Positions 1-9,076 of a DNA stretch of 64,000 nucleotides are shown here, piece after piece; within the stretch, counting starts at the first letter, position 1, and every line of letters starts with the position of its first letter. Made by a program: the position numbers and the translations under genes. Source of the stretch: Flammeovirga sp. EKP202 (GTDB lineage Bacteria > Bacteroidota > Bacteroidia > Cytophagales > Flammeovirgaceae); contig NZ_JACVVP010000032.1 in NCBI RefSeq assembly GCF_014534745.1, positions 1-64,000 on the forward strand, written 5' to 3'. Below the pieces are notes generated by a model. That model saw only the letters and a program-made list of their open reading frames with translations, searched no databases and had not been told where the DNA came from.

Positions 1-155
1 TAAAAACAGCTTAATTTAGCATCCTTATATTTATACTTTTACCATTCGCAAATTTTTGGTGAGCGAAAGGTCAGTAATTAATATGATTGTCAGTAGTATT
101 CATTGGTTATTATATAGTTTGCTTATCAAATATGAATCGTCAATTATAAAAAAAA

Positions 156-189
156 GACACAACAACTTAAAATTTTAAATCATTGTGTC
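156..189 (-). terminator. Rho-independent terminator after the siroheme dehydrogenase gene
   Basis: GACACAA (156-162) pairs with TTGTGTC (183-189). Read on the minus strand the stem is followed by a run of eight T, and it lies 10 bases past the stop codon of the gene at 199-777. Confidence 0.7.
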
Positions 190-198
190 ATCAGTGTT

Positions 199-777
199 TT
201 ATTCTTTCTTATCAAATACCTGCTGAGTGATATCGTTAAGTTTTTTTACTTTAAAAGCAAAATCACCTTTCAGCTTATCTCTGATTGTTCTCAGGTTATC
301 TAATAATTCTTGTGTCTCATTTGGAAGAGCATCTTCTAAAAACTCTCTCATTCTTTTTGCCAATGTTGGCGATTTTCCATTAGTAGAAATACCAATTTTC
401 AAATCACCTCTTGTTACTACAGATCCTAAATAAAAGTCACATAAGTCTGGAGTATCGGCTACATTGACCAACATTTTTCGCTTATTAGCTTCTTTTTGAA
501 TTTCCACATGAAGACCGTAATCATCTGTTGCTAATAGTGCTATATGATGTGGGTCTAAATCTGAGAATTCAAATCCTTTTTTATGTAATGTTACATTTGG
601 GAAGTCCTTTGCTAAATCTAACAACGCTTCACCAAAATCGATAGATACTACTGTAACCACTGCATTAGGGCTATTTTTTAAGATAGCTTCTAATTTTTCA
701 TGCCCTACATTTCCACCTCCTACTATTAGTGTAGAAATATCTGCCATTTTTATAAATATGGGGAACATATGATTCAT
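199..777 (-). CDS. precorrin-2 dehydrogenase / sirohydrochlorin ferrochelatase (siroheme synthase N-terminal type)
   Basis: 192 residues, the size of the stand-alone NAD-dependent dehydrogenase domain of CysG / Met8p. It oxidises precorrin-2 to sirohydrochlorin and may insert iron to give siroheme. Seen: a Rossmann glycine motif GGGNVG at residues 20-25 after a hydrophobic strand, and the conserved C-terminal stretch ISTNGKSPTLAKRMREF typical of the family. The start is uncertain: Met1, Met4 or Met11 would all leave the Rossmann strand intact. It lies downstream of the uroporphyrinogen methyltransferase and sulfite reductase genes on the same strand, so siroheme is probably made for that reductase. 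A terminator-like hairpin in the 281-base gap upstream suggests it has its own promoter or is read through. Cytoplasmic. Confidence 0.88.
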   Translation of the reverse strand: MNHMFPIFIKMADISTLIVGGGNVGHEKLEAILKNSPNAVVTVVSIDFGEALLDLAKDFPNVTLHKKGFEFSDLDPHHIALLATDDYGLHVEIQKEANKRKMLVNVADTPDLCDFYLGSVVTRGDLKIGISTNGKSPTLAKRMREFLEDALPNETQELLDNLRTIRDKLKGDFAFKVKKLNDITQQVFDKKE

Positions 778-907
778 AATAGGAAGTCTTTTTAGTGTTA
801 AAAATCTTTTTGTGTATACAACAAATATTGAGCTACTAGTGTTTAGTTCATCGTAAGGTTTTCTTTTAATGGGCTAAAAAACTCAATATTTCAAAAATAA
901 AAAGAAA

Positions 908-935
908 TAAAAAAAGCAGGAAACTATATCCTGCT
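908..935 (-). terminator. Rho-independent terminator after cobA
   Basis: AGCAGGA (915-921) pairs with TCCTGCT (929-935). On the minus strand the stem is followed by TTTTTTTATTT, the expected form of an intrinsic terminator. It lies about 125 bases past the cobA stop. Confidence 0.75.
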
Positions 936-966
936 CTCTTCAAAAATAAAATGAGTCAAAACAATC

Positions 967-996
967 AGTGGTACGCAACGACACTGTTGAACCACT
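967..996 (-). other. second hairpin in the cobA 3' region
   Basis: The 281-base gap 778-1058 carries no gene. Besides the terminator at 908-935 it holds a two-part stem, AGTGGT/ACCACT (967-972, 991-996) enclosing CAAC/GTTG (976-979, 986-989). It has no T-run, so it is more likely a 3' end structure of the cobA transcript than a terminator. Confidence 0.35.
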
Positions 997-1058
997 AACC
1001 GATGTATGCCTCTAATTGATAATTAAAACACACAACGCCACGTACACACTGATCATTT

Positions 1059-1823
1059 CTATGCATTGACCACTACATCTGAAAGTCTATTTGGATATTT
1101 AGCGTGATGTCTTACCACATCACCAACTACGATTACCGCAGGAGAACCTAAATTGTCTCTTCTCATTATATCAGCGATATCATGAACATGACCTATACCT
1201 ATTCTCTCTTGTGGAGTTGAAGCATTTTGGATAATGGCTACAGGCGTATTTTCTTTTCCTGCCGCTTTAAAACTATCCATGATCTGATCGATCTTTTTAG
1301 TACCCATCAAAATGATTACTGTTGCTGAAGACTGAGCGGCTAACGCAATATCTTTAGATACATCACCTTCTTTTGTTGTTCCAGTGATGACCCAAAAACT
1401 TTGGCTATCTCCTCTTCTCGTTACAGGAATTCCTTGTAATGCTGGTGCAGCAACAGAACTGCTGATACCCGGCACTAAATTTACTCTGATACCATGTTTT
1501 TGTGCATAAAGCATCTCTTCGTGCCCTCTACCAAAAACATAAGGATCACCTCCTTTCAAACGAACTACGTGACCTCCACCGATAGCATGAGAAACAATCA
1601 GGCGATTGATTTCTTCTTGCTTGAAAGAATGTTGATCAACTCTTTTACCAACATATACTTTTTTGGCTTGGGGTGCATATTCCAAGAGTTCTTCTGAGAC
1701 CAAAGCATCATACAAAACCACATCAGCTCTTCTTAGTGCTTTCATCCCTTTTACCGTAATCAAATCCGGATCTCCAATCCCTGCCCCAACAAGGGTTAAT
1801 TCTGGTTGTATAGTCTTTGTCAT
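1059..1823 (-). CDS. cobA: uroporphyrinogen-III C-methyltransferase
   Basis: 254 residues, usual length for single-domain SUMT. It methylates uroporphyrinogen III twice with S-adenosylmethionine to give precorrin-2, the branch point to siroheme. Seen: N-terminal VGAGIGDPDLIT glycine motif, the LKGGDPYVFGRGHEE loop that binds SAM, and VPGISSSVAAPALQGIPVTRRG, all hallmark motifs of the tetrapyrrole methylase family. Starts with ATG at 1823. It sits 81 bases after the sulfite reductase stop on the same strand and precedes the precorrin-2 dehydrogenase, so this enzyme pair is split into two genes rather than fused as in enterobacterial CysG. No cobalamin genes are next to it, which supports a role in siroheme supply. 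Confidence 0.95.
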   Translation of the reverse strand: MTKTIQPELTLVGAGIGDPDLITVKGMKALRRADVVLYDALVSEELLEYAPQAKKVYVGKRVDQHSFKQEEINRLIVSHAIGGGHVVRLKGGDPYVFGRGHEEMLYAQKHGIRVNLVPGISSSVAAPALQGIPVTRRGDSQSFWVITGTTKEGDVSKDIALAAQSSATVIILMGTKKIDQIMDSFKAAGKENTPVAIIQNASTPQERIGIGHVHDIADIMRRDNLGSPAVIVVGDVVRHHAKYPNRLSDVVVNA

Positions 1824-1863
1824 AGTGATTCGCTTGGTGTTCGTTTGTTAATCGAATAAATGT

Positions 1864-1893
1864 CCCCTGACTGACTTTTACATCAATCAGGGG
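1864..1893 (-). other. intergenic hairpin between sulfite reductase and cobA
   Basis: CCCCTGA (1864-1870) pairs with TCAGGGG (1887-1893) in the 81-base gap. No T-run follows on either strand, so it looks like an mRNA processing or stability hairpin inside a reductase-cobA transcript rather than a full terminator. Confidence 0.4.
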
Positions 1894-1904
1894 TATAGTA
1901 GTAT

Positions 1905-4022
1905 CTAGGCGTCTTCAGTCGCTAAATCCTCTTTTCTTAAGTTTGAAACATCATTTAAGAATACTTTCGCTTCTTCAATGTATTGTTTGGCAAACTCTTC
2001 TGAAGGTTCGTTTTTGTTGATTCTTAATACATGATCAACAAAAGACCCTTCAGCAAAATTGAACTGAGCATCATAGTGTTCTGCAAAACGGTTAATCACC
2101 GTCATGTGGCTGTTTAATTTTACCTTTTTATCTAAAAGCAACGCTTTGGCTGCGTTTACATAGCTACTGTAAGCATGGTAGATCGCATCAGCAAATAAAC
2201 CTTTTTTGAAGGCCTCTTCTGCCCAACCTGCTTTCTCCTCTGCTTCGAAGATCAATGTTTGTACAAGGTCAATGATTACACCTGCACACTCACCTACTGC
2301 TTTATGCAATTGGAATTTATCTTCTTCAGTGTACCAATCCAAGTAATCTTCTGGTGTAAGATCATCCAATACTGCCAATGGTTTTAAGATTTCATAGAAG
2401 TAATCTTTACCTTGACGCTTGTAATAATCTACGAAGTACTCTCCCTCTGTTGCGTTTGCATCGTAGTCATCCACTACCGTTCTAAAAGCGTCTTCGATTC
2501 TCTTACTAGGAATCTTGATCACTTTATCAGCAATATGAGGTGTATTAGTACTGTCAAAACCACCACCCAATAAGATTTGAGCTGCTGGCAATAACATTTT
2601 GTTCGCCTTATTTCTTAACGAACTACCGTGAATACCAAATTGTGCGATCGTGTGTTGACCACATGCGTTTGGACATCCACTAATTTTTATTTTGAAAGTA
2701 TCATCCGTCACTAAATCAGGATATTCTACTTTTACTAAATCTTCTAAAACTCTTGCAATACCAGTACTTGATGAGATACCCAATACACAAGTATCAGTAC
2801 CAGGACAAGCTGTGATATCTGCTGTTGTATCATAACCGATTTCCGCAAATCCGATTTTATCCAACTCATTGTAGATGGCTTTTAAATCTTGCTCACGAAC
2901 ATACTTTAATAAGATACCTTGGCGGATTGTTAATCTGAAATCGTCAGCAGTATACTTCTCAACGATTTTAATTAATTCTCTTGCCGTTGCTGTATCGAAG
3001 TTACCTAAAGTCAAACGTACTAAGATACCGTAGAAACCTTCTTGCTTTTGAGCAAAAACGTTAGCTTCTTTCCACTTTTGGTATTTCGCTTCATCCGTAA
3101 CTTCTACTTCAACAGCAGCGTGTTCTTGAGGAAGAACCACTGAATCTACTTTAGATCTGTCTACCCAAATCTCTTGATTCTTTAATGATTTTCTTTCCTC
3201 TTCCGCTAAACGTAATAATTCTTCTTTACCGATATCCTGTAACAAGAACTTCATTCTTGCTTTCATTCTACGGTTACGCTCACCATAACGGTCAAATACT
3301 CTTACTAATGACTCAATGAAAGGGATTAACTTTTCCTCTTCCATAAACTCAGCAGCAGTTTCAGCAATGTAAGGCTGTGCACCTAAACCACCACCGATTA
3401 ATACTTTAAAACCTCTTCTTTCTTCACCATCAATTGTTTTTACAATTGGAATAGCTCCAACATCATGAATGAAAGCAAAAGCTGTATCCGCTTCAGATGA
3501 AGAGAACGCAATCTTAAACTTACGTCCCATCTCTTGACAGATAGGGTTTCTTAAGAAATACTCAAAAGTAGCGTGAGCATATGGAGTTACATCAAATGCC
3601 TCTTCTGCATCAATACCTGCTTTTTCTGAAGCAGTGATGTTTCTTACTGTGTTACCACAAGCCTCTCTTAATGTAACTTCGTCTTTCTCTAACTCAGCCC
3701 ATAATTGTGGAGCATCATCTAAAGAAACGTAGTGAATTTGAATATCCTGACGAGTAGTAATGTGTAATTTACCATTAGAATACGTATCAGAAACTTCACA
3801 AATACGGTTCAATTGTCTCATCGTCAATTTACCGTAAGGAATCTTAATACGAATCATCTGAACGCCAGGCTGACGTTGACCATAAACACCTCTCGCTAAA
3901 CGAAGGCTACGAAATTTTTCATCGTCAATATTTCCCTCATGAAACAGTCTAATTTTCTTTTCTAAATCCAAAATATCCTGTTCGACTATTGGGTTTTCAA
4001 GTTCGGTTCTAAAGCTTCTCAT
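1905..4022 (-). CDS. ferredoxin-type sulfite/nitrite reductase with fused C-terminal HEPN-like domain
   Basis: 705 residues; siroheme/4Fe-4S hemoproteins of this type are usually about 550-580. Residues 1 to about 560 hold the duplicated ferredoxin-like and siroheme domains. The cluster ligands are visible as CPGTDTC followed about 40 residues later by SGCPNACGQH, the family's C-x5-C ... C-x3-C pattern. The six-electron reduction of sulfite to sulfide (or nitrite to ammonia) is expected; adjacent siroheme genes favour assimilation but do not settle the substrate. The extra tail from about 575 is helical (AIYHAYSSYVNAAKALLLD, then HMTVINRFAEHY) and resembles HEPN domains, without the R-x4-6-H nuclease motif. 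I know similar HEPN-tailed reductases are annotated in Bacteroidota, so the fusion looks real and not a frameshift artefact. Confidence 0.9.
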   Translation of the reverse strand: MRSFRTELENPIVEQDILDLEKKIRLFHEGNIDDEKFRSLRLARGVYGQRQPGVQMIRIKIPYGKLTMRQLNRICEVSDTYSNGKLHITTRQDIQIHYVSLDDAPQLWAELEKDEVTLREACGNTVRNITASEKAGIDAEEAFDVTPYAHATFEYFLRNPICQEMGRKFKIAFSSSEADTAFAFIHDVGAIPIVKTIDGEERRGFKVLIGGGLGAQPYIAETAAEFMEEEKLIPFIESLVRVFDRYGERNRRMKARMKFLLQDIGKEELLRLAEEERKSLKNQEIWVDRSKVDSVVLPQEHAAVEVEVTDEAKYQKWKEANVFAQKQEGFYGILVRLTLGNFDTATARELIKIVEKYTADDFRLTIRQGILLKYVREQDLKAIYNELDKIGFAEIGYDTTADITACPGTDTCVLGISSSTGIARVLEDLVKVEYPDLVTDDTFKIKISGCPNACGQHTIAQFGIHGSSLRNKANKMLLPAAQILLGGGFDSTNTPHIADKVIKIPSKRIEDAFRTVVDDYDANATEGEYFVDYYKRQGKDYFYEILKPLAVLDDLTPEDYLDWYTEEDKFQLHKAVGECAGVIIDLVQTLIFEAEEKAGWAEEAFKKGLFADAIYHAYSSYVNAAKALLLDKKVKLNSHMTVINRFAEHYDAQFNFAEGSFVDHVLRINKNEPSEEFAKQYIEEAKVFLNDVSNLRKEDLATEDA

Positions 4023-4149
4023 GATGAGTATATTACTAGTTTTATATCTTATTCCCTATCGATTTACTATACTATTAGTAAAAATGAAAAGACCATTTTG
4101 CCTATGGTCTCATGCAATTTTAAGCAGTAAAATAAATATTTCAAAAGAA

Positions 4150-4178
4150 AAAGGGATATTTCTTATAAATATCCCTTT
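4150..4178 (-). terminator. Rho-independent terminator after the malic enzyme gene
   Basis: A 12-bp perfect stem, AAAGGGATATTT (4150-4161) with AAATATCCCTTT (4167-4178), followed on the minus strand by TTTTTCTTTT. It lies in the 276-base gap 4023-4298, which otherwise shows no gene and should also contain the reductase promoter. Confidence 0.8.
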
Positions 4179-4298
4179 CAAAGTATGTTTTTATTACAAA
4201 ATAAGTAGAATTAGTGTAAAAAATACGGTGACTTTCATTACCATTTTGAAAATTTGGCCGCCCCTATTTTTCGTTCTTTCTTCTAAATATTCAGTGAC

Positions 4299-6587
4299 TT
4301 ATTCATTTTCATCTTGCGTTTGAGCATCAAGATTTGCGATTGTGATCATATCCAAAATCTGCTGTACATTGGCTCCCATCTCCAATACGTGAGCAGGCTT
4401 CTTCATCCCCATTACAATTGGACCAACAACCGTTGAATCAGAAACCTCTTCTAACATTTTCAATGCAATGTTTGCTGAAGAAAGGTTCGGGAAGATCAAT
4501 ACATTTGCAGCTTTCTCTGCTAACTCCGAGAATGGGAAATTTGTTTTCGTTTTCTCAGGATTTAATGCAAAATCGGCTTGAATATCACCATCCACTACCA
4601 AGTTAGGATTTCTCTCTTTCAAGATTTCTCTTGCTTGTCTCATCTTAGAAGCATCATCACCTTTCTTCGATGCTCCAAAATTAGAGTAACTTAGCAATGC
4701 AACTCTTGGTTCTAACTTAAAGAATTCTTTTACTCTTTTCGTTACCGCCTCCGTAATCTCTACAATTTCCTGTTTTGTAGGGTTCTCAATCATGGTAGTA
4801 TCCGCAAAGAATAATGGTCCTTTGTTCGTTAATACCATATACATTGTGGCTACAGGCTTATCATCTACAGTACCTATTACACGAAGCGAAGGTGCTAATG
4901 ATGAAATATAATTACGGTGAATACCTGCAATCATTGCGTCAGCGTCTCCCTGCTCAACCATCATAGAAGCAAAGTAACTACGCTTACTCATCAAGTCATG
5001 AGATTCATACAAGGTAGTACCCATTCTTTGACGTTTCGCATAGAATTTCTGACCGTATTCTTCACGCTTTTCTTTACTGTCATCAGATCTTGGATTCAGA
5101 ATTTCTGCATTCATCAATTCATCCAATTCCAATGCCTCAATCATGGCTTTGATTCTTGAACGGCGACCTAATAAGATTGGCTCAATGATACCTTCGTCCA
5201 TGGCAATACGTGCAGCTCTTAATACGTGCGGGTTATCTGCTTCTGCAAATACAACACGCTTACAAGCATTTTTGGCTTTCACACCCAAACGACGCATAAT
5301 GTCATTTCCAGTACCCATTCTCTGGATCAACTCCTCTTTGTAAGCTTCCATGTCATCGATCGTCGCCTGAGCTACACCGCTGTCCATAGCGGCTTGAGCC
5401 ACTGCAGGTGCTACGGTTGTCAACAAACGAGTATCAAGAGGTTTTGGAATAAAGTAGTCTCTTCCAAAAATCAAACGATCTACATTATACGCTTGAGTTA
5501 CTGCTTCTGGAACAGGCTCTTTGGCCAATGCTGCAATGGCTCTTACACAAGCCAACTTCATTTCCTCATTGATCTCAGTAGCTCTTACATCCAAAGCTCC
5601 TCTGAAAATATAAGGGAAACCTAATACGTTGTTCACTTGGTTAGGATGATCCGAACGGCCTGTAGCCATCATTACATCGTCCCTAGTGCTCATTGCTAAA
5701 TCATAGTCGATCTCTGGAGTAGGGTTAGCCAAAGCAAAAACAATAGGATTTTCAGCCATAGAATTCAACATCTCCGCTGTCATTACATTTCCTTTCGATA
5801 AACCAAGGAATACGTCCGCTCCTACCAATGCTTCTTCTAAATTATGAACATCAACATCAGTTGCTAAATCCAATTTGTTACCCGTTAAACCTTCTCTATC
5901 TTTACGGATTACGCCTCTACTGTCACAAACAATTGCGTTCTTTCTTTGAACTCCTAATTCAAAGAAAATATTAATACATGATACCGCCGATGCACCAGCA
6001 CCTGACACTACCACTTTCAAATCTTTTAAATCTTTACCAATAATCTCAGCAGCATTCAATAAAGCAGCTCCTGAAATAATGGCTGTACCGTGTTGATCGT
6101 CGTGCATGACAGGAATATTCATTTCCTTTTTTAATGTCTGCTCAATTTCAAAACAGTCTGGTGCTTTTATATCTTCAAGGTTGATTCCACCAAAAGTTGG
6201 TTCTAGTGTCTTACAAGCCTCTATAAATTTCTTTGGATCTTTGGCATCTAATTCAATATCAAAAACGTCAATTCCTGCAAAGATTTTGAATAATACACCT
6301 TTACCCTCCATAACGGGTTTTGATGCTTCAGGTCCGATATCTCCTAAACCTAAAACGGCAGTACCATTGGAAACTACCCCTACCAAGTTACCCTTAGCAG
6401 TATATTTATAAACATCTTCTTTTCTTTCTGCAATCTCTAAACAAGGATCTGCAACACCTGGAGAATAGGCTAAAGAAAGGTCACGTTGTGTCTTGGTTTT
6501 TTTAGTAGGTATTACCTCAATTTTACCTGGATTAGGGTACTCGTGATACTCTAATGAGTCCTTTTTACGTATTACGTTTTTAGACAT
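4299..6587 (-). CDS. maeB: NADP-dependent malic enzyme with C-terminal phosphotransacetylase-like domain (MaeB type)
   Basis: 762 residues, the usual length of the large bacterial malic enzymes. It decarboxylates malate oxidatively to pyruvate, producing NADPH. Residues about 15-150 form the malic N-terminal domain (SLAYSPGVADPCLEIA; MHDDQHGTAIIS), about 160-400 the nucleotide-binding domain with VVVSGAGASAVSC, and about 430-750 a PTA/PTB-like domain (VVFAEADNPHVLRAA; VDGDIQADFALN; GPIVMGMKKPAHVLEMGA). In known MaeB proteins that second half has no transacetylase activity of its own and mediates acetyl-CoA or acetyl-phosphate control. Single gene unit with its own terminator; divergent from the NUDIX gene. 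Cytoplasmic. Confidence 0.95.
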   Translation of the reverse strand: MSKNVIRKKDSLEYHEYPNPGKIEVIPTKKTKTQRDLSLAYSPGVADPCLEIAERKEDVYKYTAKGNLVGVVSNGTAVLGLGDIGPEASKPVMEGKGVLFKIFAGIDVFDIELDAKDPKKFIEACKTLEPTFGGINLEDIKAPDCFEIEQTLKKEMNIPVMHDDQHGTAIISGAALLNAAEIIGKDLKDLKVVVSGAGASAVSCINIFFELGVQRKNAIVCDSRGVIRKDREGLTGNKLDLATDVDVHNLEEALVGADVFLGLSKGNVMTAEMLNSMAENPIVFALANPTPEIDYDLAMSTRDDVMMATGRSDHPNQVNNVLGFPYIFRGALDVRATEINEEMKLACVRAIAALAKEPVPEAVTQAYNVDRLIFGRDYFIPKPLDTRLLTTVAPAVAQAAMDSGVAQATIDDMEAYKEELIQRMGTGNDIMRRLGVKAKNACKRVVFAEADNPHVLRAARIAMDEGIIEPILLGRRSRIKAMIEALELDELMNAEILNPRSDDSKEKREEYGQKFYAKRQRMGTTLYESHDLMSKRSYFASMMVEQGDADAMIAGIHRNYISSLAPSLRVIGTVDDKPVATMYMVLTNKGPLFFADTTMIENPTKQEIVEITEAVTKRVKEFFKLEPRVALLSYSNFGASKKGDDASKMRQAREILKERNPNLVVDGDIQADFALNPEKTKTNFPFSELAEKAANVLIFPNLSSANIALKMLEEVSDSTVVGPIVMGMKKPAHVLEMGANVQQILDMITIANLDAQTQDENE

Positions 6588-6926
6588 ACCTGATTACTTT
6601 ATGTTTTGTGTGTGCAAGTACCTGTTATAAAAAACGGTGATTTGATAAAAACCGAAAACTTATAGTAAAGTACTTTGTTTAATATAAATGAGTGTTTATA
6701 ATCGAGATCAAAAGTAGTTACTTTCGTTTGGATTAAAAATTAGTTTTCTTTATTCTGTAAAGTTTTTTATAATTTGAAGAGGTTTGAAACCTCGTTTTGC
6801 ATAAATTTTGGTTTCAAGACTATTCATATGAAGTATATAGGATTAAAAAAGTAAGTGAAAAACAACCTCATCTTTATCTTAGTACTTAGGTAATCAGACA
6901 GAAATAACTTAATCATAAAACAAAGC
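6588..6926. promoter_or_regulatory. divergent intergenic region between maeB and the NUDIX gene, with a short perfect palindrome
   Basis: 339 bases without a gene; it must hold promoters for both divergent genes. The only distinct element is the palindrome GAGGTTTGAAACCTC at 6779-6793 (7-bp arms, one-base centre), a possible operator or small hairpin. I could not place a convincing TAnnTTTG promoter for either gene. Confidence 0.3.
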
Positions 6927-7460
6927 ATGAATTTTTGTAGCAATTGCGGTAATGGGCAACTAGAGTATATTATTCCAGAAGGAGATCATAAACATCGTTA
7001 TTACTGTCCGAATTGTGATACCATACATTATCAAAACCCTAGAATTATTGCCGGATGTGTTCCGATTTATGAGGGAAAAGTCTTGTTGGCGAAAAGAGCC
7101 ATTGAGCCAAGATATGGTTTTTGGAACCTTCCAGCCGGATTTTTAGAAAATGGTGAAAGCCCAGAAGACGGTGCTTTGAGAGAATTATATGAAGAAACAG
7201 GTGCGAAAGGTGAAGTTAATCGCTTACATACCGTATTCTCATTACCCAATTTCAACCAAGTATACCTACTATTTTTAGTGGATTTAACTTCTGAAGAATA
7301 TGAAAAAACAACTTCTGAAAGCTTAGAAGTACGTTTTTTTGAGTTGGATGAAATTCCATGGAAAGAGATTGCTTTTGAATCTTCTACATTTGCTTTAGAA
7401 AATTACATTGCTACCCCTTCCAAGGAAAAAGTGAACTTGGGACAGTATGTGAAATATTAA
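6927..7460 (+). CDS. NUDIX hydrolase with N-terminal zinc ribbon
   Basis: 177 residues. An N-terminal zinc ribbon (CSNCG at 4-8, then CPNC about 20 residues later) leads into a NUDIX fold. The NUDIX box GFLENGESPEDGALRELYEE matches GX5EX7REUXEEXGU with all catalytic glutamates present, so pyrophosphohydrolase activity on a nucleoside-diphosphate compound is expected. The zinc-ribbon/NUDIX arrangement recalls NudC-like and ADP-ribose pyrophosphatase-like proteins; the substrate cannot be read from sequence. It ends 7 bases before the stop of the convergent PHP-domain gene. Cytoplasmic. Confidence 0.9.
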   Translation: MNFCSNCGNGQLEYIIPEGDHKHRYYCPNCDTIHYQNPRIIAGCVPIYEGKVLLAKRAIEPRYGFWNLPAGFLENGESPEDGALRELYEETGAKGEVNRLHTVFSLPNFNQVYLLFLVDLTSEEYEKTTSESLEVRFFELDEIPWKEIAFESSTFALENYIATPSKEKVNLGQYVKY

Positions 7461-7467
7461 AATACAG

Positions 7468-8325
7468 TTAAGGTAGGTAAACACCCTTTTCATCAAAAGA
7501 GAAAGGTTGCCATTGCCCATCCCAAAGTACATGCATCGTTTTGAATCCTATTTCTTTGAGTTGTAACGCTGTTTCTGCAAAACCTTTTGTTATTTCTGCA
7601 GTAGTATGAGCGTCAGAACTTAAAGTAATAGGAATATTTTTTTCTAAAATTTTCTCTAAAATCCAAGGACTGGGGTAAAGCTGAGAATACCCTTTGTAGA
7701 ACCCTCTTGTATTGACTTCTACGATAATGTTGTTTTCCTTGATTACCTCCAAGTATCTTTCAATCAACTCTTGATACCATTCTTCCTCCTCCTCAAACCA
7801 CTTCCCTGTTGAATTGTGCATTTTCATTTTGTCCAAATGCCCCAATACCGTAGGTGTATCTTCTTCAATCATCTTAATATTCAGGTCTACATATCTTTGA
7901 AATGCTCTTTGAATACTTCCTCCAAAAATTTCCTGCAGCCCTTTATCGTAATGTTTTTTAGTGTAATCTATTTCCCAATAATTACCGTCTTCAAACTGAT
8001 TGACATAATGTACCGAACCTACTGAGTAATCTAATTCTCGAAAATTATGGACACCACATCTTCCTTCAATATAATCAACTTCTAACCCTGCGTAAATCTG
8101 TATTTGGTCTTTATATTTTTCTTTAAGACGCTCAATTTCCGCTAGGTATTCCCTGTAATTTTCCATTTTCATATTCCAAGTGGAAGGAAAAGGGACAGGT
8201 GAATGCGTTGAAAATCCATACGATCTCACATTTTGTTCGATGGCCGCTACTATATAATCTTCTAAAGGGGATTTTCCATCATCATAAAAAGTATGACTGT
8301 GAAAATTAGTCCATGAAGGCTTCAT
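7468..8325 (-). CDS. PHP-domain phosphatase, histidinol-phosphatase-like (HisJ/HisK family)
   Basis: 285 residues from the ATG at 8325; a TTG two codons upstream is possible but less likely. The N-terminal FHSHTFYDDGKSPLEDYI has the HxH metal motif of PHP phosphoesterases; STHSPVPFPS, AGLEVDYIEG, LGHLDKMK and LSSDAHT supply further metal ligands in the usual order. Family members hydrolyse L-histidinol phosphate in histidine synthesis, but no his genes are next to it, so the substrate is open. Convergent with the NUDIX gene, 7 bases apart. Confidence 0.8.
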   Translation of the reverse strand: MKPSWTNFHSHTFYDDGKSPLEDYIVAAIEQNVRSYGFSTHSPVPFPSTWNMKMENYREYLAEIERLKEKYKDQIQIYAGLEVDYIEGRCGVHNFRELDYSVGSVHYVNQFEDGNYWEIDYTKKHYDKGLQEIFGGSIQRAFQRYVDLNIKMIEEDTPTVLGHLDKMKMHNSTGKWFEEEEEWYQELIERYLEVIKENNIIVEVNTRGFYKGYSQLYPSPWILEKILEKNIPITLSSDAHTTAEITKGFAETALQLKEIGFKTMHVLWDGQWQPFSFDEKGVYLP

Positions 8326-8508
8326 AATCAATGGTTTATAAAATTCATCAATAGTTTCACTATAATATAATTTCCATTTAGCAATATGCCATAGTAATAT
8401 CTTATTTTTTTATAGACTTGAATAAAGATTTATTGTTAAGTTTTTTGCTTCGACCAACCATTTTTAATACAATGAGTTAAACCTAATTACTAAAAGTTAC
8501 CCAATACC

Positions 8509-9075
8509 ATGAACATCTTAGTTGTATTTGCACACCCTAATTACAACCAATCCGTAATTAACCGGAGATTTGTTGAGGAAATCAAAAAGATTTGTGTTAT
8601 TGATTTCCACCCGTTGAACGAAATGTACCCTGACGGAAGAATTGATATTCATTTCGAAAAAAATGCACTTTTAAGGGCAGATAGAGTTGTGTTTCAATTT
8701 CCTTTGCATTGGTATAATGTCTCTCCCATTTTAAAAAACTACATGGAAAATGTATTAAACCATGGATTTGCTTTTGGAATGAATGGAGACAAATTAAAAG
8801 GAAAAGAGTTTTTAACAGCCATCACTGTTGGAGGACCCAAAGAAGCGTATCAAAAGTCAGATGCTAATAGTTTTACAATGGAAGATTTTATCAGACCTTT
8901 TGAACAAACAGCAACGCTCACGGGAATGAATTTTAGAAAAACCTATGCTGTTTATAATGCATTGACCTTAGGACGAGAGAATAATTCATCTAAGTTAACG
9001 CAAATTGCAAAAGAGTTTATCAACCATATTACTGATCCTTATTTAGATCCAAGTATGAGAAGAAATGTATCTTAA
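8509..9075 (+). CDS. NAD(P)H-dependent FMN oxidoreductase, flavodoxin-2 fold (KefF/MdaB-like)
   Basis: 188 residues, the size of NQO-type quinone reductases. Seen: N-terminal strand-loop NILVVFAHPNYNQSVINRRF, the phosphate-binding start of the fold, and FQFPLHWYNVSPILKNYMENVLNHGFAFG, the family's FMN-contact loop (canonical PxxWxxxPaxLKxwiDrvl). Likely reduces quinones or acts as an ancillary subunit of a potassium efflux system; no kef transporter is adjacent. It ends one base before the stop of the convergent flippase-like gene, so the two 3' ends meet with no room for a separate terminator. Confidence 0.85.
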   Translation: MNILVVFAHPNYNQSVINRRFVEEIKKICVIDFHPLNEMYPDGRIDIHFEKNALLRADRVVFQFPLHWYNVSPILKNYMENVLNHGFAFGMNGDKLKGKEFLTAITVGGPKEAYQKSDANSFTMEDFIRPFEQTATLTGMNFRKTYAVYNALTLGRENNSSKLTQIAKEFINHITDPYLDPSMRRNVS

Positions 9076-9076
9076 A

